64,000 nucleotides of DNA from Clostridioides difficile (GTDB lineage Bacteria; Bacillota; Clostridia; Peptostreptococcales; Peptostreptococcaceae): assembly GCF_900243075.1 (NCBI RefSeq), contig NZ_OEZH01000182.1, forward strand, positions 49,679-113,678. Direction: 5' to 3'. This document shows, piece by piece, positions 16,488-25,692 of the stretch. A program made the position numbers and the translations under genes. Within the stretch, counting starts at the first letter, position 1. Every line of letters begins with the position of its first letter. The notes under the pieces were generated by a model. It made no database searches and was not told the origin of the DNA. It saw nothing but the letters and a program-made list of their open reading frames with translations.

Positions 16488-18860
16488 TTATTTTGTACAT
16501 ATTTTCGTAACTAAAACAGTCATGTCATCTTCGATTTGTAACGCTTGTAACTCTAATGCTCTATCTAATATTAAATTTGAAATTTCCTTTGGATTTGTAG
16601 TCTCTATATTCTTTAAGAAGTATATTAACCAATTATCTCCTAAATTGTTATTTCTTCCTGCATCTACAATTCCATCAGAAACCATTATAACATAGTCTCC
16701 TTCCTTAACTTTTACATTTTTTCTATCAATTTTTACATCTGATAATATACCCACAGGCAATGATGATGATGATATTAAATCGACTTCTCCATCTTCTCTT
16801 TTTATATAGGTAGAACACGCTCCCATCTTTATAGTTTCTAAGCAACCTCGTTTTAAATCTAAAATTCCCAAATCTAGAGTTGAAAACATCTCTTCTGAAG
16901 ACTTTAATAACAACATATTATTTATAGTATCAATAACTATTTCGTCTTTAATTTTTGCATCTATCATTTTTTCCAATATATCAATAGTGGCAGAAGATTC
17001 TTCATATGCTTTTTTACCTTTTCCCATACCATCACTTATAGCCATCATATATTTACCATCATTTATCTCCATGTATGTGTAATTATCTCCACAAAGAATA
17101 TGTCCATCCCTTGACATTGCTGAAACTTCTGTAACAGCCTTATATTTTTGGGATTTAACGAATGTTGCTTTACATTTACCTCCTAAACAATGACACCCTA
17201 TTTTTCTAACAGACATACTCTCACCTACTAAGTCTGAAATTATGTTTACAATTTTATCTTCACACATACATCCATCATGGCAAGTTTTCTTTTCTATTGA
17301 TATTTCAAATTCACTGTTACTCTTTGTTAAATAACTTACTTTATCAACTGTTATGTCATATCTTTCTAATTGCTCATATATATTTTTTTCTTTTTCTATA
17401 TCCAACATTATATCGCCCTCTAAATCCTGAGATAACGATTTAATTGATTTTGAAATACTTCTTATCTGATTTGCTATTAACTTTCTACTTTCTGAAAACT
17501 TCACACTCCAATCATAATCTAATACAAACATTTTGTAATAGTGATTTGATATTTTCACTATTGACTCTGGTTTCATACATTCCTTTCTAAAATTTTTAGG
17601 TATATCGTTTAGACTTAACTCTCCTTTCTCCTCAATTTTTTCAAGAATGTTATATATCATAGTGTATGTATGATTAAATCTTGATTCCCAGCACATTCTT
17701 CTCATACTACAACTTTTACATTCATCATTATGAATCATATCTATTACATTAGCTATATCCCTTTGGTCTAGCACCTTATCTTTTTCTCTTATCTTATCAA
17801 ATGTATCTGCAAGGTCGTCATAAGTTTTATAAATACTGTTCAATCGACTATTAGTTAAGTTCTTGCTTCTCATAATATAATCGTATACGATTTCATTTGA
17901 AGCTACATTACTTTTTATTAATTTTTCAATCTTATTAAATAACCTCTCTGGCAACACTATAACTATTAAACAACCCAATAATATATCTCTTAATTGCATC
18001 ATATTAGAAGCAATACCAGAAGTATATAGGTATATTATTGTCCAACTTAGAATATATCCTAGTATACAGAAATATTTATTTATTTTATTAAATGCACCAC
18101 TTATTAATCCTGAAAAAGAATATATCCCCATATAAATAGCTGATGTCATATTATTTAAAATAGATGCTACTCCAATAATTACACCACTAGATGCTCCCAT
18201 GGTAGCTCCACCTACTATTGAGGTCAGTAGTATCAATACGGTTGATAAAATGGTCCTTATTGATATTCCAAACAAGGATATATCTCCTATCCCCATTATG
18301 CTAAAGGTTAGCAGCAAGCTTATTGATATAGCTTCTTCTGTCCGTACAGACATCCTATTGTTGACATTGGCCATTAAACCTATACCATAAGAAAACACAT
18401 ATATAGATATAAACATTATTATTGCTTCTACTCCTGCTATAAGAAGATTATACACATACCTATTTGAAAAGAAAGCCTGTCCCATGGAGATTGGAAGTAA
18501 TACTATTGCACCTATAAATGCAACCTTAGCAATTGAATCTGACAATTTTAATTTTTTATTCATAGCCATAAATATTGTAAGGCACACAACATATTTTGCT
18601 ACATTTCCAAAATCATTAGATGATAACAATATTCCTAATAATGTTGATATGAATACAGGTATCTTGTACTTATCAATCTTTGATGCACATATAAAAAAGG
18701 CAATTCCTAAGGGAGCTACAGAGTCTACTATAATAGACCTACTAAGTAAAAATCCCATTACAGCGAATGCCGCCGTAGTAAAATCAATATATCCGCTTAT
18801 TAATTTTATGACATTTGGTTTTACAGTCTTATTCTTCACAACTGCTACACTTCTTTGCAT
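16488..18860 (-). CDS. spoIIE: Stage II sporulation protein E, PP2C-type phosphatase
   Basis: 790 residues. The N-terminal third has about ten membrane helices (roughly 25-310), a central region with a Cys cluster CKSCSMRRMCW follows, and the C-terminal third is a PP2C/SpoIIE phosphatase with metal-binding Asp motifs (MAISDGMGKGKKA and IMVSDGIVDAG). It dephosphorylates the anti-sigma antagonist SpoIIAA at the asymmetric septum, which activates SigmaF in the forespore. It lies beside gppA and divIC, as in Bacillus and clostridia. AGGAGG precedes the ATG but is inside a hairpin that also looks like the gppA terminator. Confidence 0.97.
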   Translation of the reverse strand: MQRSVAVVKNKTVKPNVIKLISGYIDFTTAAFAVMGFLLSRSIIVDSVAPLGIAFFICASKIDKYKIPVFISTLLGILLSSNDFGNVAKYVVCLTIFMAMNKKLKLSDSIAKVAFIGAIVLLPISMGQAFFSNRYVYNLLIAGVEAIIMFISIYVFSYGIGLMANVNNRMSVRTEEAISISLLLTFSIMGIGDISLFGISIRTILSTVLILLTSIVGGATMGASSGVIIGVASILNNMTSAIYMGIYSFSGLISGAFNKINKYFCILGYILSWTIIYLYTSGIASNMMQLRDILLGCLIVIVLPERLFNKIEKLIKSNVASNEIVYDYIMRSKNLTNSRLNSIYKTYDDLADTFDKIREKDKVLDQRDIANVIDMIHNDECKSCSMRRMCWESRFNHTYTMIYNILEKIEEKGELSLNDIPKNFRKECMKPESIVKISNHYYKMFVLDYDWSVKFSESRKLIANQIRSISKSIKSLSQDLEGDIMLDIEKEKNIYEQLERYDITVDKVSYLTKSNSEFEISIEKKTCHDGCMCEDKIVNIISDLVGESMSVRKIGCHCLGGKCKATFVKSQKYKAVTEVSAMSRDGHILCGDNYTYMEINDGKYMMAISDGMGKGKKAYEESSATIDILEKMIDAKIKDEIVIDTINNMLLLKSSEEMFSTLDLGILDLKRGCLETIKMGACSTYIKREDGEVDLISSSSLPVGILSDVKIDRKNVKVKEGDYVIMVSDGIVDAGRNNNLGDNWLIYFLKNIETTNPKEISNLILDRALELQALQIEDDMTVLVTKICTK

Positions 18861-18908
18861 AAAAAAACCTCCTCTTTTGTTTATATTAAGAATTGTAACA
18901 AAGAGGAG
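18861..18908 (-). terminator. gppA terminator overlapping the spoIIE ribosome binding site
   Basis: On the minus strand CTCCTCTTTGTT (complement of 18897-18908) pairs with AACAAAAGAGGAG (complement of 18868-18880, one bulged base). The T-run at 18867-18861 reaches the spoIIE ATG. The 3' arm contains the spoIIE SD AGGAGG. The stem is also flanked by a T-run on the plus strand. It is only 41 bp after the gppA stop, leaving very little room for a separate spoIIE promoter below the hairpin. Confidence 0.65.
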
Positions 18909-18949
18909 TAATTTTTTTTGTCATAATCGGTTTTAAAAATCAAAAAATA

Positions 18950-19870
18950 TTAATACATTTTTTTTGACTTTTGACATATTAAGCCTTCCAAATTATCGTA
19001 TTCACTTACGGTTATTTCTTCTATTTCTAATTTTTCCATTATTATATTCAATATTTTTACACCAGCAGTTATAATATCCGCACGTTTTTCTTGTAGCCCT
19101 TTTAAGTTCTTTTTATCACTTAATGTCATCTTTATTAATTTTTGTAGAATTTCTTCTATTTCTTTTTTGTGTATTTTACTGTTATGTATTTTTTCCATAG
19201 AGTAAATTTCTAATTCTTGATTCATTGCTGATAATGATGTAATCGTGCCACCTATACCTATAAGAGTTTTTAATCCTATTTCTTTTATATAATTTAAAGT
19301 TTCATCAATCTCATTATATATAAATGAACTCATAGCCTTAAACTCTTCATCTTCAATAATATCATGTTTCAAAAATCTCTCTGTCATTCTAAGAGCTCCT
19401 ACATTTTCACTTTTATTAAATTTAATTCCCTCTGAGTCGCCTATAATAAATTCTGTTGAACCTCCTCCAATATCTATAACAATAATAGTATCATCACCTT
19501 GTATTCCTTCTAAGACCCCCTTAAATCCCAAATTTGATTCTTCTATTCCTGTAACTATATCAATATCTATTCCAGTTTCTTCTTTTGCCAGTTTAACAAA
19601 ATAATCTCCATTTTTACTATCTCTAAGAGCAGATGTCCCCATACAATAAATTTTTTCACACTTTTCATCATTGCACTTGTCAGAAAATTCTTTCAATGCT
19701 TTTATATTTCTTTGAATAGCATCTTCCTTTATATATCCTTTACTATCTACACCATGACCAATTCTAGTTGTATTAACAAATTTTTTTCTGTTTATGAAAT
19801 TTCCATCTCTATAATCTGATATCAATAATCTCATTGAGTTTGTCCCAATATCTATAGCTCCTACTTTCAT
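18950..19870 (-). CDS. Ppx/GppA-family phosphatase
   Basis: About 306 residues from ATG 19870, which has AGGAGG 9 bases upstream. An earlier in-frame codon at 19897 is before that site and is rejected. The ASKHA-fold start is KVGAIDIGTNSMRLLI, and the second phosphate motif is IVIDIGGGSTEFI (about 131-143). A third, IGIGGTITSLSAMN, is also present. Members cleave exopolyphosphate or pppGpp, and sequence alone does not separate these. The short length (about 300, without the C-terminal HD-like domain) is typical of clostridial copies next to spoIIE. Confidence 0.88.
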   Translation of the reverse strand: MKVGAIDIGTNSMRLLISDYRDGNFINRKKFVNTTRIGHGVDSKGYIKEDAIQRNIKALKEFSDKCNDEKCEKIYCMGTSALRDSKNGDYFVKLAKEETGIDIDIVTGIEESNLGFKGVLEGIQGDDTIIVIDIGGGSTEFIIGDSEGIKFNKSENVGALRMTERFLKHDIIEDEEFKAMSSFIYNEIDETLNYIKEIGLKTLIGIGGTITSLSAMNQELEIYSMEKIHNSKIHKKEIEEILQKLIKMTLSDKKNLKGLQEKRADIITAGVKILNIIMEKLEIEEITVSEYDNLEGLICQKSKKMY

Positions 19871-19886
19871 TATAAAATGCCTCCTC

Positions 19887-19922
19887 AATAAAAACAAAAA
19901 GCCATCCTTAACTGAATGACTT
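19887..19922 (-). terminator. Intrinsic terminator after divIC
   Basis: AAGTCATTC (complement of 19914-19922) pairs with GGATGGCTT (complement of 19899-19907) using G-U wobbles, followed by TTTTGTTTTT on the minus strand, ahead of the gppA ribosome site. Confidence 0.7.
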
Positions 19923-19981
19923 TTTTATTAAATCTTAAATTTTAAAATCAATACATCTGTAAACTTATTAGCAAGTTTTAA

Positions 19982-20266
19982 TCAACGATTTATATCTACA
20001 TAAACTGTTTCATTAGACTTTACCATATTTAATCTTTTTCTTGCTATTTCTTCTAAGTCTCCTTCATATGATTTTTCATCTTTCTTTAAGCTGTTTATTT
20101 GTATTTCAGTCTTTTTTAATTGTTTATTTAGACTTGCTATTTCTTTTTTATATTCATTAGCTTTTGTGTACTCAAATACAAACCCTGTCATCATACTAAA
20201 AATTGATATTCCTAAAAATAAACTGATAACAACAATCTGTCCTGAAAATTTTTTTCTTAAGTTCAT
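19982..20266 (-). CDS. divIC: Septum formation initiator, DivIC/FtsB family
   Basis: 94 residues: a short basic cytoplasmic tail, one membrane helix (about 11-30) and an extracytoplasmic coiled coil (about 35-65) with a heptad pattern. The family's C-terminal motif reads EEIARKRLNMVKSNETVYV. DivIC/FtsB forms a complex with FtsL and DivIB/FtsQ that activates septal peptidoglycan synthesis. It lies between yabQ and the gppA-spoIIE pair, matching the Bacillus yabQ-divIC-yabR-spoIIE order; no S1-domain yabR is present here. Confidence 0.92.
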   Translation of the reverse strand: MNLRKKFSGQIVVISLFLGISIFSMMTGFVFEYTKANEYKKEIASLNKQLKKTEIQINSLKKDEKSYEGDLEEIARKRLNMVKSNETVYVDINR

Positions 20267-20271
20267 TTTTC

Positions 20272-20805
20272 CTACACCCTTTTTTTAGTTTTATTTTTTT
20301 TCTTCTTAGGTTTTGATTTTTTCTTGTTCTTTGATTTTTTACTTGATTTTCTTTTTATACTTTTTCTTGTTGCTATAAATATGTTTGGTATATAAAATAT
20401 AATATCAAATAGTAGGTGTAGTGAATAGATTATAACGTAATACAAATTGTTTAAAAAACTGACTATGTAGTGTGTAACTTTTTTAAAAGAATTCCTCACA
20501 AAACGAATTATTTTATTGATAATTGATAAAACAATTTTACTTATGGTGTTGTAGTATAAAATAAAACCAATAAACAAAGCCACAAAATGGTAATATCTTA
20601 AATCAAAAAACTCTGTAAGGTTTATTGTCACGAATATTATAACTGTAGCTAGAAACCAAAACAATACATCAAATATTATCGCAAAATAATTGATGGATTT
20701 AAAATTTCCTCTTAACCCTCTATAAAAATCAAACAACACCCCTATGAGTATTCCACCATAAATAGTAGCATAAAAAATGCTTACATCTTGAGTGAAAGGT
20801 ATCAT
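20272..20805 (-). CDS. yabQ: Spore cortex biosynthesis protein YabQ
   Basis: 177 residues with about four membrane helices and a strikingly basic C-terminal tail (about 150-177), almost entirely Lys, Ser and Arg. The YabQ start, FYATIYGGILIGVLFDFYRGLRG, is present. In Bacillus YabQ is a mother-cell SigmaE-dependent membrane protein required for cortex formation. It follows yabP with no spacer, so the two form a pair, and is followed 5 bases later by divIC. The poly-Lys tail is typical for clostridial versions and may contact membrane or nucleic acid. Confidence 0.92.
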   Translation of the reverse strand: MIPFTQDVSIFYATIYGGILIGVLFDFYRGLRGNFKSINYFAIIFDVLFWFLATVIIFVTINLTEFFDLRYYHFVALFIGFILYYNTISKIVLSIINKIIRFVRNSFKKVTHYIVSFLNNLYYVIIYSLHLLFDIIFYIPNIFIATRKSIKRKSSKKSKNKKKSKPKKKKNKTKKRV

Positions 20806-21060
20806 CTATCTAAATACCTTTTTCAAGAAACTCTCTTGTGGCTTTTTAGGCTTTGCATATACGATAGAATTTATAGTTCCATCTATGCTAATTATATTTT
20901 CGTCGATACTTAGCTTGCTCATATCTAGGTTCTCGCCTTCAATTACCATCTCACCTACAGAAGTTTTAAGCTCTACTCTTTTGTCATTAAAAGAATATAT
21001 GTGCTCAACTCCTGAAATAACCAGCTTTGATCTATCTTTCAAAGTTATGTTCTGTTCCAT
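20806..21060 (-). CDS. yabP: Sporulation protein YabP
   Basis: 84 residues, a small beta-rich protein with the YabP/YqfC fold. Family marks include the N-terminal LKDRSKLVISGVEHIYSFND and a repeated beta-strand pattern. In Bacillus it is made under SigmaE in the mother cell and is needed for spore cortex formation together with YabQ. A GGGGGGA ribosome site precedes the ATG. It directly abuts yabQ. No convincing SigmaE promoter could be picked in the 61-bp gap upstream. Confidence 0.92.
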   Translation of the reverse strand: MEQNITLKDRSKLVISGVEHIYSFNDKRVELKTSVGEMVIEGENLDMSKLSIDENIISIDGTINSIVYAKPKKPQESFLKKVFR

Positions 21061-21121
21061 AATATCCCCCCAGTAAATATTTCACTAATACTACTATTAA
21101 TATACTAGAGGACTATTAATT

Positions 21122-21364
21122 TTATTCTAAAATTTCGTACATTTCTTTTGCATCATTTTTTAATACATGCTCTTTTACTTCATTTATCTTAAACTTCATC
21201 TTCTTCTCTCCAAATTGTATTTCTAATGTGTCTCCAATATTTACTTCTGAAGAAGATTTAGCAACTTTTCCATTTATAGTGACAATTCCTTTATCGCATG
21301 CATCTTTAGCAACAGTTCTTCTCTTTATAATCCTAGATACCTTTAAAAACTTATCTAATCTCAT
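21122..21364 (-). CDS. rqcP: S4-domain RNA-binding protein RqcP (YabO/Hsp15-like)
   Basis: 80 residues from ATG 21364, preceded by GGAAGGTG; the GTG three codons earlier overlaps that site. The S4 domain is clear: MRLDKFLKVSRIIKRRTVAKDACDKG then a VTINGKVAKSSSEVNIGD strand region. RqcP binds 23S rRNA and the nascent-chain tRNA on 50S subunits and, with RqcH, drives C-terminal alanine tailing in ribosome quality control. The position downstream of hup and mazG matches yabO in Bacillus. Confidence 0.92.
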   Translation of the reverse strand: MRLDKFLKVSRIIKRRTVAKDACDKGIVTINGKVAKSSSEVNIGDTLEIQFGEKKMKFKINEVKEHVLKNDAKEMYEILE

Positions 21365-21390
21365 AATTATCACCTTCCTTAGTTCTATAG

Positions 21391-21421
21391 AAAAAGTGTG
21401 GTAAATTTATCCACACTTTTT
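21391..21421 (-). terminator. Intrinsic terminator after the HU gene
   Basis: Perfect 11-bp stem AAAAAGTGTGG (21391-21401) with CCACACTTTTT (21411-21421) and a 9-nt AT loop, ending in T-runs on both strands. It separates HU from rqcP. Confidence 0.85.
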
Positions 21422-21435
21422 CACAAGATTTCTAA

Positions 21436-21714
21436 TTATCCATTTATTATATCCTTTAATCCTTTTCCAGCTTTGAAAACTGGTGCTTTAGAAGCTGGTA
21501 TATCTATAACTTGCTCTGGATCTCTTGGATTTCTTCCTTGTCTAGCAGCTCTTTCTCTTGTCTCAAATGTTCCAAATCCAACTAATTGAACTTTTTCATT
21601 ATTTACTAGTGCATCTTGAACAGAACTCATAAATGCGTTTAACGCAGCTTCTGCTTCCTTCTTTGTTAATCCACTTTTTTCTGCCATCTTTGATACTAAT
21701 TCAGCTTTATTCAC
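21436..21714 (-). CDS. hup: DNA-binding protein HU
   Basis: 92 residues from a GTG start with GGAGG 8 bases upstream. Standard HU/IHF fold: N-terminal helices MNKAELVSKMAEKSGLTKKEAEAAL, then GFGTFETRERAARQGRNP at the base of the DNA-intercalating arm. The arm with the conserved Pro follows (RNPRDPEQVIDIPASKAPVFKAGKGLKD). It bends and compacts DNA as a homodimer. It is inserted between mazG (yabN) and rqcP (yabO), where Bacillus has no hup, and has its own terminator. Confidence 0.96.
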   Translation of the reverse strand: MNKAELVSKMAEKSGLTKKEAEAALNAFMSSVQDALVNNEKVQLVGFGTFETRERAARQGRNPRDPEQVIDIPASKAPVFKAGKGLKDIING

Positions 21715-21802
21715 GATATTTACCTCCTAAAAATGTTTATAATATAGACTTCTATCTTTGTGATAAAAGTTCTAGATTTTTGACAAATTTCCTTCCACAA
21801 TT

Positions 21803-23251
21803 TTATTGTTTTTTAGCCTGATTCCAAAATTCATCCATCTCTTCAAGTGTCATGTCTTCTAATTTTTTATTTAAGTTCATTGCACTTTTTTCTACAAACT
21901 CAAATCTATTTATGAATTTATCTGTAGTACAGTTCAAGGCTTCTCCTGAGTCTATGTCTAAAAATCTAGCTAGATTTACTATCGAAAATAATAAATCGCC
22001 TAGTTCTTCCTTTATGTATTTTATATTCCCGACCCTGTGTTCGTCAAGTAATTCCTGATATTCTTCTTCAATTTTTTTAAATACATCTTCTACATTGTCC
22101 CAATCAAAGCCAACAAGTGCTGCTTTATGTTGAACTTTACTAGCCTTCATAAGAGCTGGTAAATGTTTTGGTATCCTTCTAAGACCATCTGTTATAGTAC
22201 TTTCGCCTTTCTCTTCTTTCTTTAATTCTTCCCAAGTTTTTTCAAACTTAGACATATCTAGTTTTACACCACTAAATATATGAGGATGTCTATGAATTAA
22301 TTTTTTACATATTCCATTTACTACTTCTTTTAAATCAAAGTAGCCTTCCTCATTTCCTATCTGACAATGGAATATAACTTGTAAAAGAACATCTCCTAGT
22401 TCTTCTACCATTTCATCTATATCATTATTATCAATTGCATTACAAAGTTCATATGCTTCCTCTATAACAGAGTTTTTTAATGATTGATGTGTTTGTTTTT
22501 TATCCCATTCACATCCAGATGGACTTCTAAGTGTATTAACTATTATTTCTAAGTCATGTACTGTATTATACATCTTTTTAGAACTTTTGGGTATATATAA
22601 GCTAGTTAAATAGTCAAAAAAGTTTTCATTTCTGTCTAATTCGCAAAGCTTTATAAACTTTTTACTTTCTAAATCTTTGACACCTGCTCCATTTACTATA
22701 CATACTTCTTGATTATAGTCATAGTATTCCATAAGCTTTAATTTTACATTAGATGCTATAAATTTATCATATACTTGAGTTATTATCATGCTCGTATCTA
22801 AATCTATATATGAATTTTCTATTTCAAAAGCATCTATCAATTTAAATCCCTCAGATGGGTCTATAGCCAAATAGTTAAACATAGCGTCTACAAAGCTCAT
22901 AGAAGGCAATATTTCTACTGCTATGTGTTTTTCATTGGCTAATCTCTCTATTATACTTACAGTCTTTTCTGCGACTCTTGGATGACCAGGAACAGCATAC
23001 ACTAAATCACCCTTTTTAGATTCTTCTATAATAAATTCAGATATTTTTAAATAAACATTATCAAAATTTTCCTCTTTTTCATAAAAGTAGTCTAAAGAAG
23101 TGTATTGTATAGTTTCTTTAAGTTTATCAATTATTGGATGTTTCTCTGTTCTAAAAAAAACTCTAGGGCTCTTTTTTAAAGATTCTAACACACCTTGGCT
23201 TATAAGAGAATAATCTCCTGGCCCAAGACCTACAATACTTATCTTACCCAT
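21803..23251 (-). CDS. mazG: MazG-family nucleotide pyrophosphohydrolase fused to a tetrapyrrole-methylase-like domain (YabN)
   Basis: About 482 residues from ATG 23251, which has AGGAG 7 bases upstream; a GTG nine codons earlier is rejected. Two domains: an N-terminal SAM-dependent tetrapyrrole methylase-like domain starting KISIVGLGPGD (about 1-215), and a C-terminal double MazG region (about 220-480). The latter has the metal-binding EExxE-type helices EEAYELCNAID and EELGDVLLQVIFH, with a second copy EELGDLLFSIVNLAR. MazG domains remove pyrophosphate from (d)NTPs. The methylase partner's substrate is unknown. The fusion is the normal YabN form of Firmicutes. Confidence 0.93.
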   Translation of the reverse strand: MGKISIVGLGPGDYSLISQGVLESLKKSPRVFFRTEKHPIIDKLKETIQYTSLDYFYEKEENFDNVYLKISEFIIEESKKGDLVYAVPGHPRVAEKTVSIIERLANEKHIAVEILPSMSFVDAMFNYLAIDPSEGFKLIDAFEIENSYIDLDTSMIITQVYDKFIASNVKLKLMEYYDYNQEVCIVNGAGVKDLESKKFIKLCELDRNENFFDYLTSLYIPKSSKKMYNTVHDLEIIVNTLRSPSGCEWDKKQTHQSLKNSVIEEAYELCNAIDNNDIDEMVEELGDVLLQVIFHCQIGNEEGYFDLKEVVNGICKKLIHRHPHIFSGVKLDMSKFEKTWEELKKEEKGESTITDGLRRIPKHLPALMKASKVQHKAALVGFDWDNVEDVFKKIEEEYQELLDEHRVGNIKYIKEELGDLLFSIVNLARFLDIDSGEALNCTTDKFINRFEFVEKSAMNLNKKLEDMTLEEMDEFWNQAKKQ

Positions 23252-23357
23252 AACATCACTCCTATTAGCAAATTTCACTTTATTTTTATATTATTATACA
23301 AATAAGGAGATTTACTATTTGTATAGTATTTCCTTTATTTGCATATATATTCCTATA

Positions 23358-24971
23358 TTATCTTATAAGTTTAACTTTTTTTAACAATTTATATAATTTA
23401 TCACCTTTTGGCATAGTCAAAATTTCTTCTTTTTTAATTCCACCTATTCCAAGTATTACTACTACATATACAATTCCACCAACACATATTGCAATTATTG
23501 TAGATATGCTATTTCCCAAGAATCCAACTAAAGCACCATAACTCAACTTAACCATTATAAACATTGTCATAACTGTTATAAATGGCTTTATTATAAATTC
23601 TTTTTTAGGAAAGTTTACATTCATGTGTTTTTTAACATATAATAAGTTAATCATGGCTGCTACAAAGTACGCTGTAACTGTACCAAAGGCTGAACCCAAT
23701 ACATTAATGTCTGGTATACCTGTTAAGGTATAACTTATCACAATTTTACATAGCATACCAATACATAAAGCAATTACAGGTACTATTGGTTTTCCCATTC
23801 CTTGAATTATACCAGTCAAGGTCTGTATTAAGCCCAAAAATAATACACATGGAGTAAGAGTAAACAAAATAGTTCCTACAGAAGATGGTTCATGTGGAAA
23901 CAAAAGACCCATTATTGGTATCGCTAAAGAAGCCATTCCAAACGCACAAGGTAATACTATAAGTAAAGTTACCTTAACTGCACTCTTAGTATCTTTTCTA
24001 GCTTTTGACTTATTTCCTAATGCATATGCTTTAGAAATTGCTGGAACTAAGCTCATACTCATTGCTGTTGTTATGACTGCTGGTAGATTTATTGTGGCCA
24101 TTGCCATACCTGTTAATTGACCAAACATTGAATTTGCTACTTTGTATGTAAAGCCTGCTTCCATAAGTCTTCTTATTACAATAACATTATCTATCATATT
24201 GACAAGTGGCATTACTGATGCTCCTATTGTTATAGGAATAGCAACAGTTAAAAGCTTTTTAAAAATATAAGAAACTCTCTCATCTTTAAATCTTTGACTT
24301 GCATCTATCTCTACTCGACGCTCTTTTCTCCCTAGCATATAAGCAAACACCAAATAAAGCATAGATGCTATTGAACCTATTGTAGCTCCTGATATAGCAC
24401 CAGCTGCCCCAAAAGTCTGACCTAGACTCTTCATAAGCAAGTAAGCCAAAGTAAGACCTAATACAACTCTAAAAAATTGCTCTGCAACTTGAGACACAGC
24501 AATCTTAGTCATATCTTGTCTCCCTTGAAAATATCCTCTATATGCAGACATTGCAGGAACAAATAATAATGCTGGAGCAATGGCTTTCATAGAGTATAAT
24601 GCACCTGGATTTTTCATTATGTTTGTTACTATGTAGTCGGCTCCAAAAAATAATATACAAAATGATATTATTCCAGTAATGAATAAAACTGTATGTGATA
24701 CCTTAAATATCTTGTTTGCACCTTTAAAATTTCCAATGGCAACTTTTTCAGAAACCAGTTTTGCCACGGCTGTTGGAAATCCAGCAGTAGCTAATGTTAA
24801 AAATAGAGTATACACAGGATAAGCAGCCTGATAGTATCCCATACCTTCTGAACCAATCATGTTTCCAAGGGGAATCCTAAAAAATCCACCCATTATTTTT
24901 ACGATTACACCTGCTAGCCCAAGTATAAGGGCTCCTTTTAGAAAGGAGTCTTTATTTTTGTTATTGTTCAT
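23358..24971 (-). CDS. spoVB: Stage V sporulation protein B-like MOP-superfamily flippase
   Basis: About 537 residues from ATG 24971 with GGAGG 7 bases upstream. About 14 membrane helices and the opening SFLKGALILGLAGVIVKIMGGFFRIPLGNMIGSEGMGYYQ-type region, which marks the polysaccharide exporter/MviN branch of MOP flippases. SpoVB-like proteins are proposed to move lipid-linked precursors for spore cortex peptidoglycan. The place between spoVT and mazG matches yabM of Bacillus, a paralogue of SpoVB, so either name is possible. Confidence 0.87.
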   Translation of the reverse strand: MNNNKNKDSFLKGALILGLAGVIVKIMGGFFRIPLGNMIGSEGMGYYQAAYPVYTLFLTLATAGFPTAVAKLVSEKVAIGNFKGANKIFKVSHTVLFITGIISFCILFFGADYIVTNIMKNPGALYSMKAIAPALLFVPAMSAYRGYFQGRQDMTKIAVSQVAEQFFRVVLGLTLAYLLMKSLGQTFGAAGAISGATIGSIASMLYLVFAYMLGRKERRVEIDASQRFKDERVSYIFKKLLTVAIPITIGASVMPLVNMIDNVIVIRRLMEAGFTYKVANSMFGQLTGMAMATINLPAVITTAMSMSLVPAISKAYALGNKSKARKDTKSAVKVTLLIVLPCAFGMASLAIPIMGLLFPHEPSSVGTILFTLTPCVLFLGLIQTLTGIIQGMGKPIVPVIALCIGMLCKIVISYTLTGIPDINVLGSAFGTVTAYFVAAMINLLYVKKHMNVNFPKKEFIIKPFITVMTMFIMVKLSYGALVGFLGNSISTIIAICVGGIVYVVVILGIGGIKKEEILTMPKGDKLYKLLKKVKLIR

Positions 24972-25047
24972 AACATAACCTCCACACTGTTTATATAACA
25001 AACTTTAATATACCATATTTTTAATGCTATATTCAATATTTTACACA

Positions 25048-25082
25048 AAAACTTCAAAAGACCTTCATGTAAAAGGTCTTTA
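25048..25082 (-). terminator. Intrinsic terminator after spoVT
   Basis: AAGACCTT(TT)ACATGAAGGTCTT hairpin (25058-25080) followed on the minus strand by TTGAAGTTTTTG, 10 bases after the spoVT stop. Confidence 0.7.
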
Positions 25083-25090
25083 TGATAAAA

Positions 25091-25630
25091 TTATTGAACT
25101 TGTTTTCCTAAAAAGTTAGCAGCAATTTTTAAAGATTTTTCTTCACTTTCTGCAATTGTATCTTTGTCTTTCGAAACAACTACAATTGAACCTATACAGT
25201 CGCCAGATGCACTAATTATAGGCATAATAACTTGACTAGTATATTCTTTTTGGTCTTCTTTGAATAAAGGTAAAATGTTTTTATCTTTTGAATATTTTAC
25301 TGTTCTTTCACTTATTATTGCTTCTAACTCATCACTTATACTTTTTTCTTTATAATCTTTTTTAGGAAGTTTAGATACAGCTATTATAGAATCTAGGTCT
25401 GTTATCAATACACCATATCCTAGTACTTCAGCTAATGTTTCAGCATATTCTTGTGAGAATTCATTTAATTCTCCTATTGGAGAGTATTTTTTAAGTATGA
25501 CTTCTCCATCTTTTGCTGTGAATATCTCTAAAGGGTCTCCTTCTCTAATTCTTAATGTCTTTCTTATCTCTTTTGGGATAACTACCCTTCCAAGATCATC
25601 TATTCTTCTAACTATGCCTGTTGCTTTCAT
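25091..25630 (-). CDS. spoVT: Stage V sporulation protein T, AbrB-family regulator
   Basis: About 179 residues from ATG 25630; GGAGGG lies just upstream, inside the codons of the longer frame. N-terminal AbrB/SpoVT swapped-hairpin DNA-binding domain: MKATGIVRRIDDLGRVVIPKEIRKTLRIREGDPLEIF (about 1-37). A C-terminal GAF-like domain (about 55-178) follows. It is a forespore regulator that modulates SigmaG-dependent genes. It lies after prsA and before spoVB, and has terminators on both sides, so it is probably transcribed alone. I did not find a confident SigmaG promoter. Confidence 0.96.
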   Translation of the reverse strand: MKATGIVRRIDDLGRVVIPKEIRKTLRIREGDPLEIFTAKDGEVILKKYSPIGELNEFSQEYAETLAEVLGYGVLITDLDSIIAVSKLPKKDYKEKSISDELEAIISERTVKYSKDKNILPLFKEDQKEYTSQVIMPIISASGDCIGSIVVVSKDKDTIAESEEKSLKIAANFLGKQVQ

Positions 25631-25692
25631 ATTTTTTAATCCCTCCATAAATTACTTTAAGTTTATTTTTACCATTGTTAAGAAAAATATAC

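Noticed and set aside
21409..21417. TTATCCACA match near the HU gene
   Set aside because: It is formed by the loop and arm of the HU terminator hairpin and stands alone, so it is not counted as a DnaA site.
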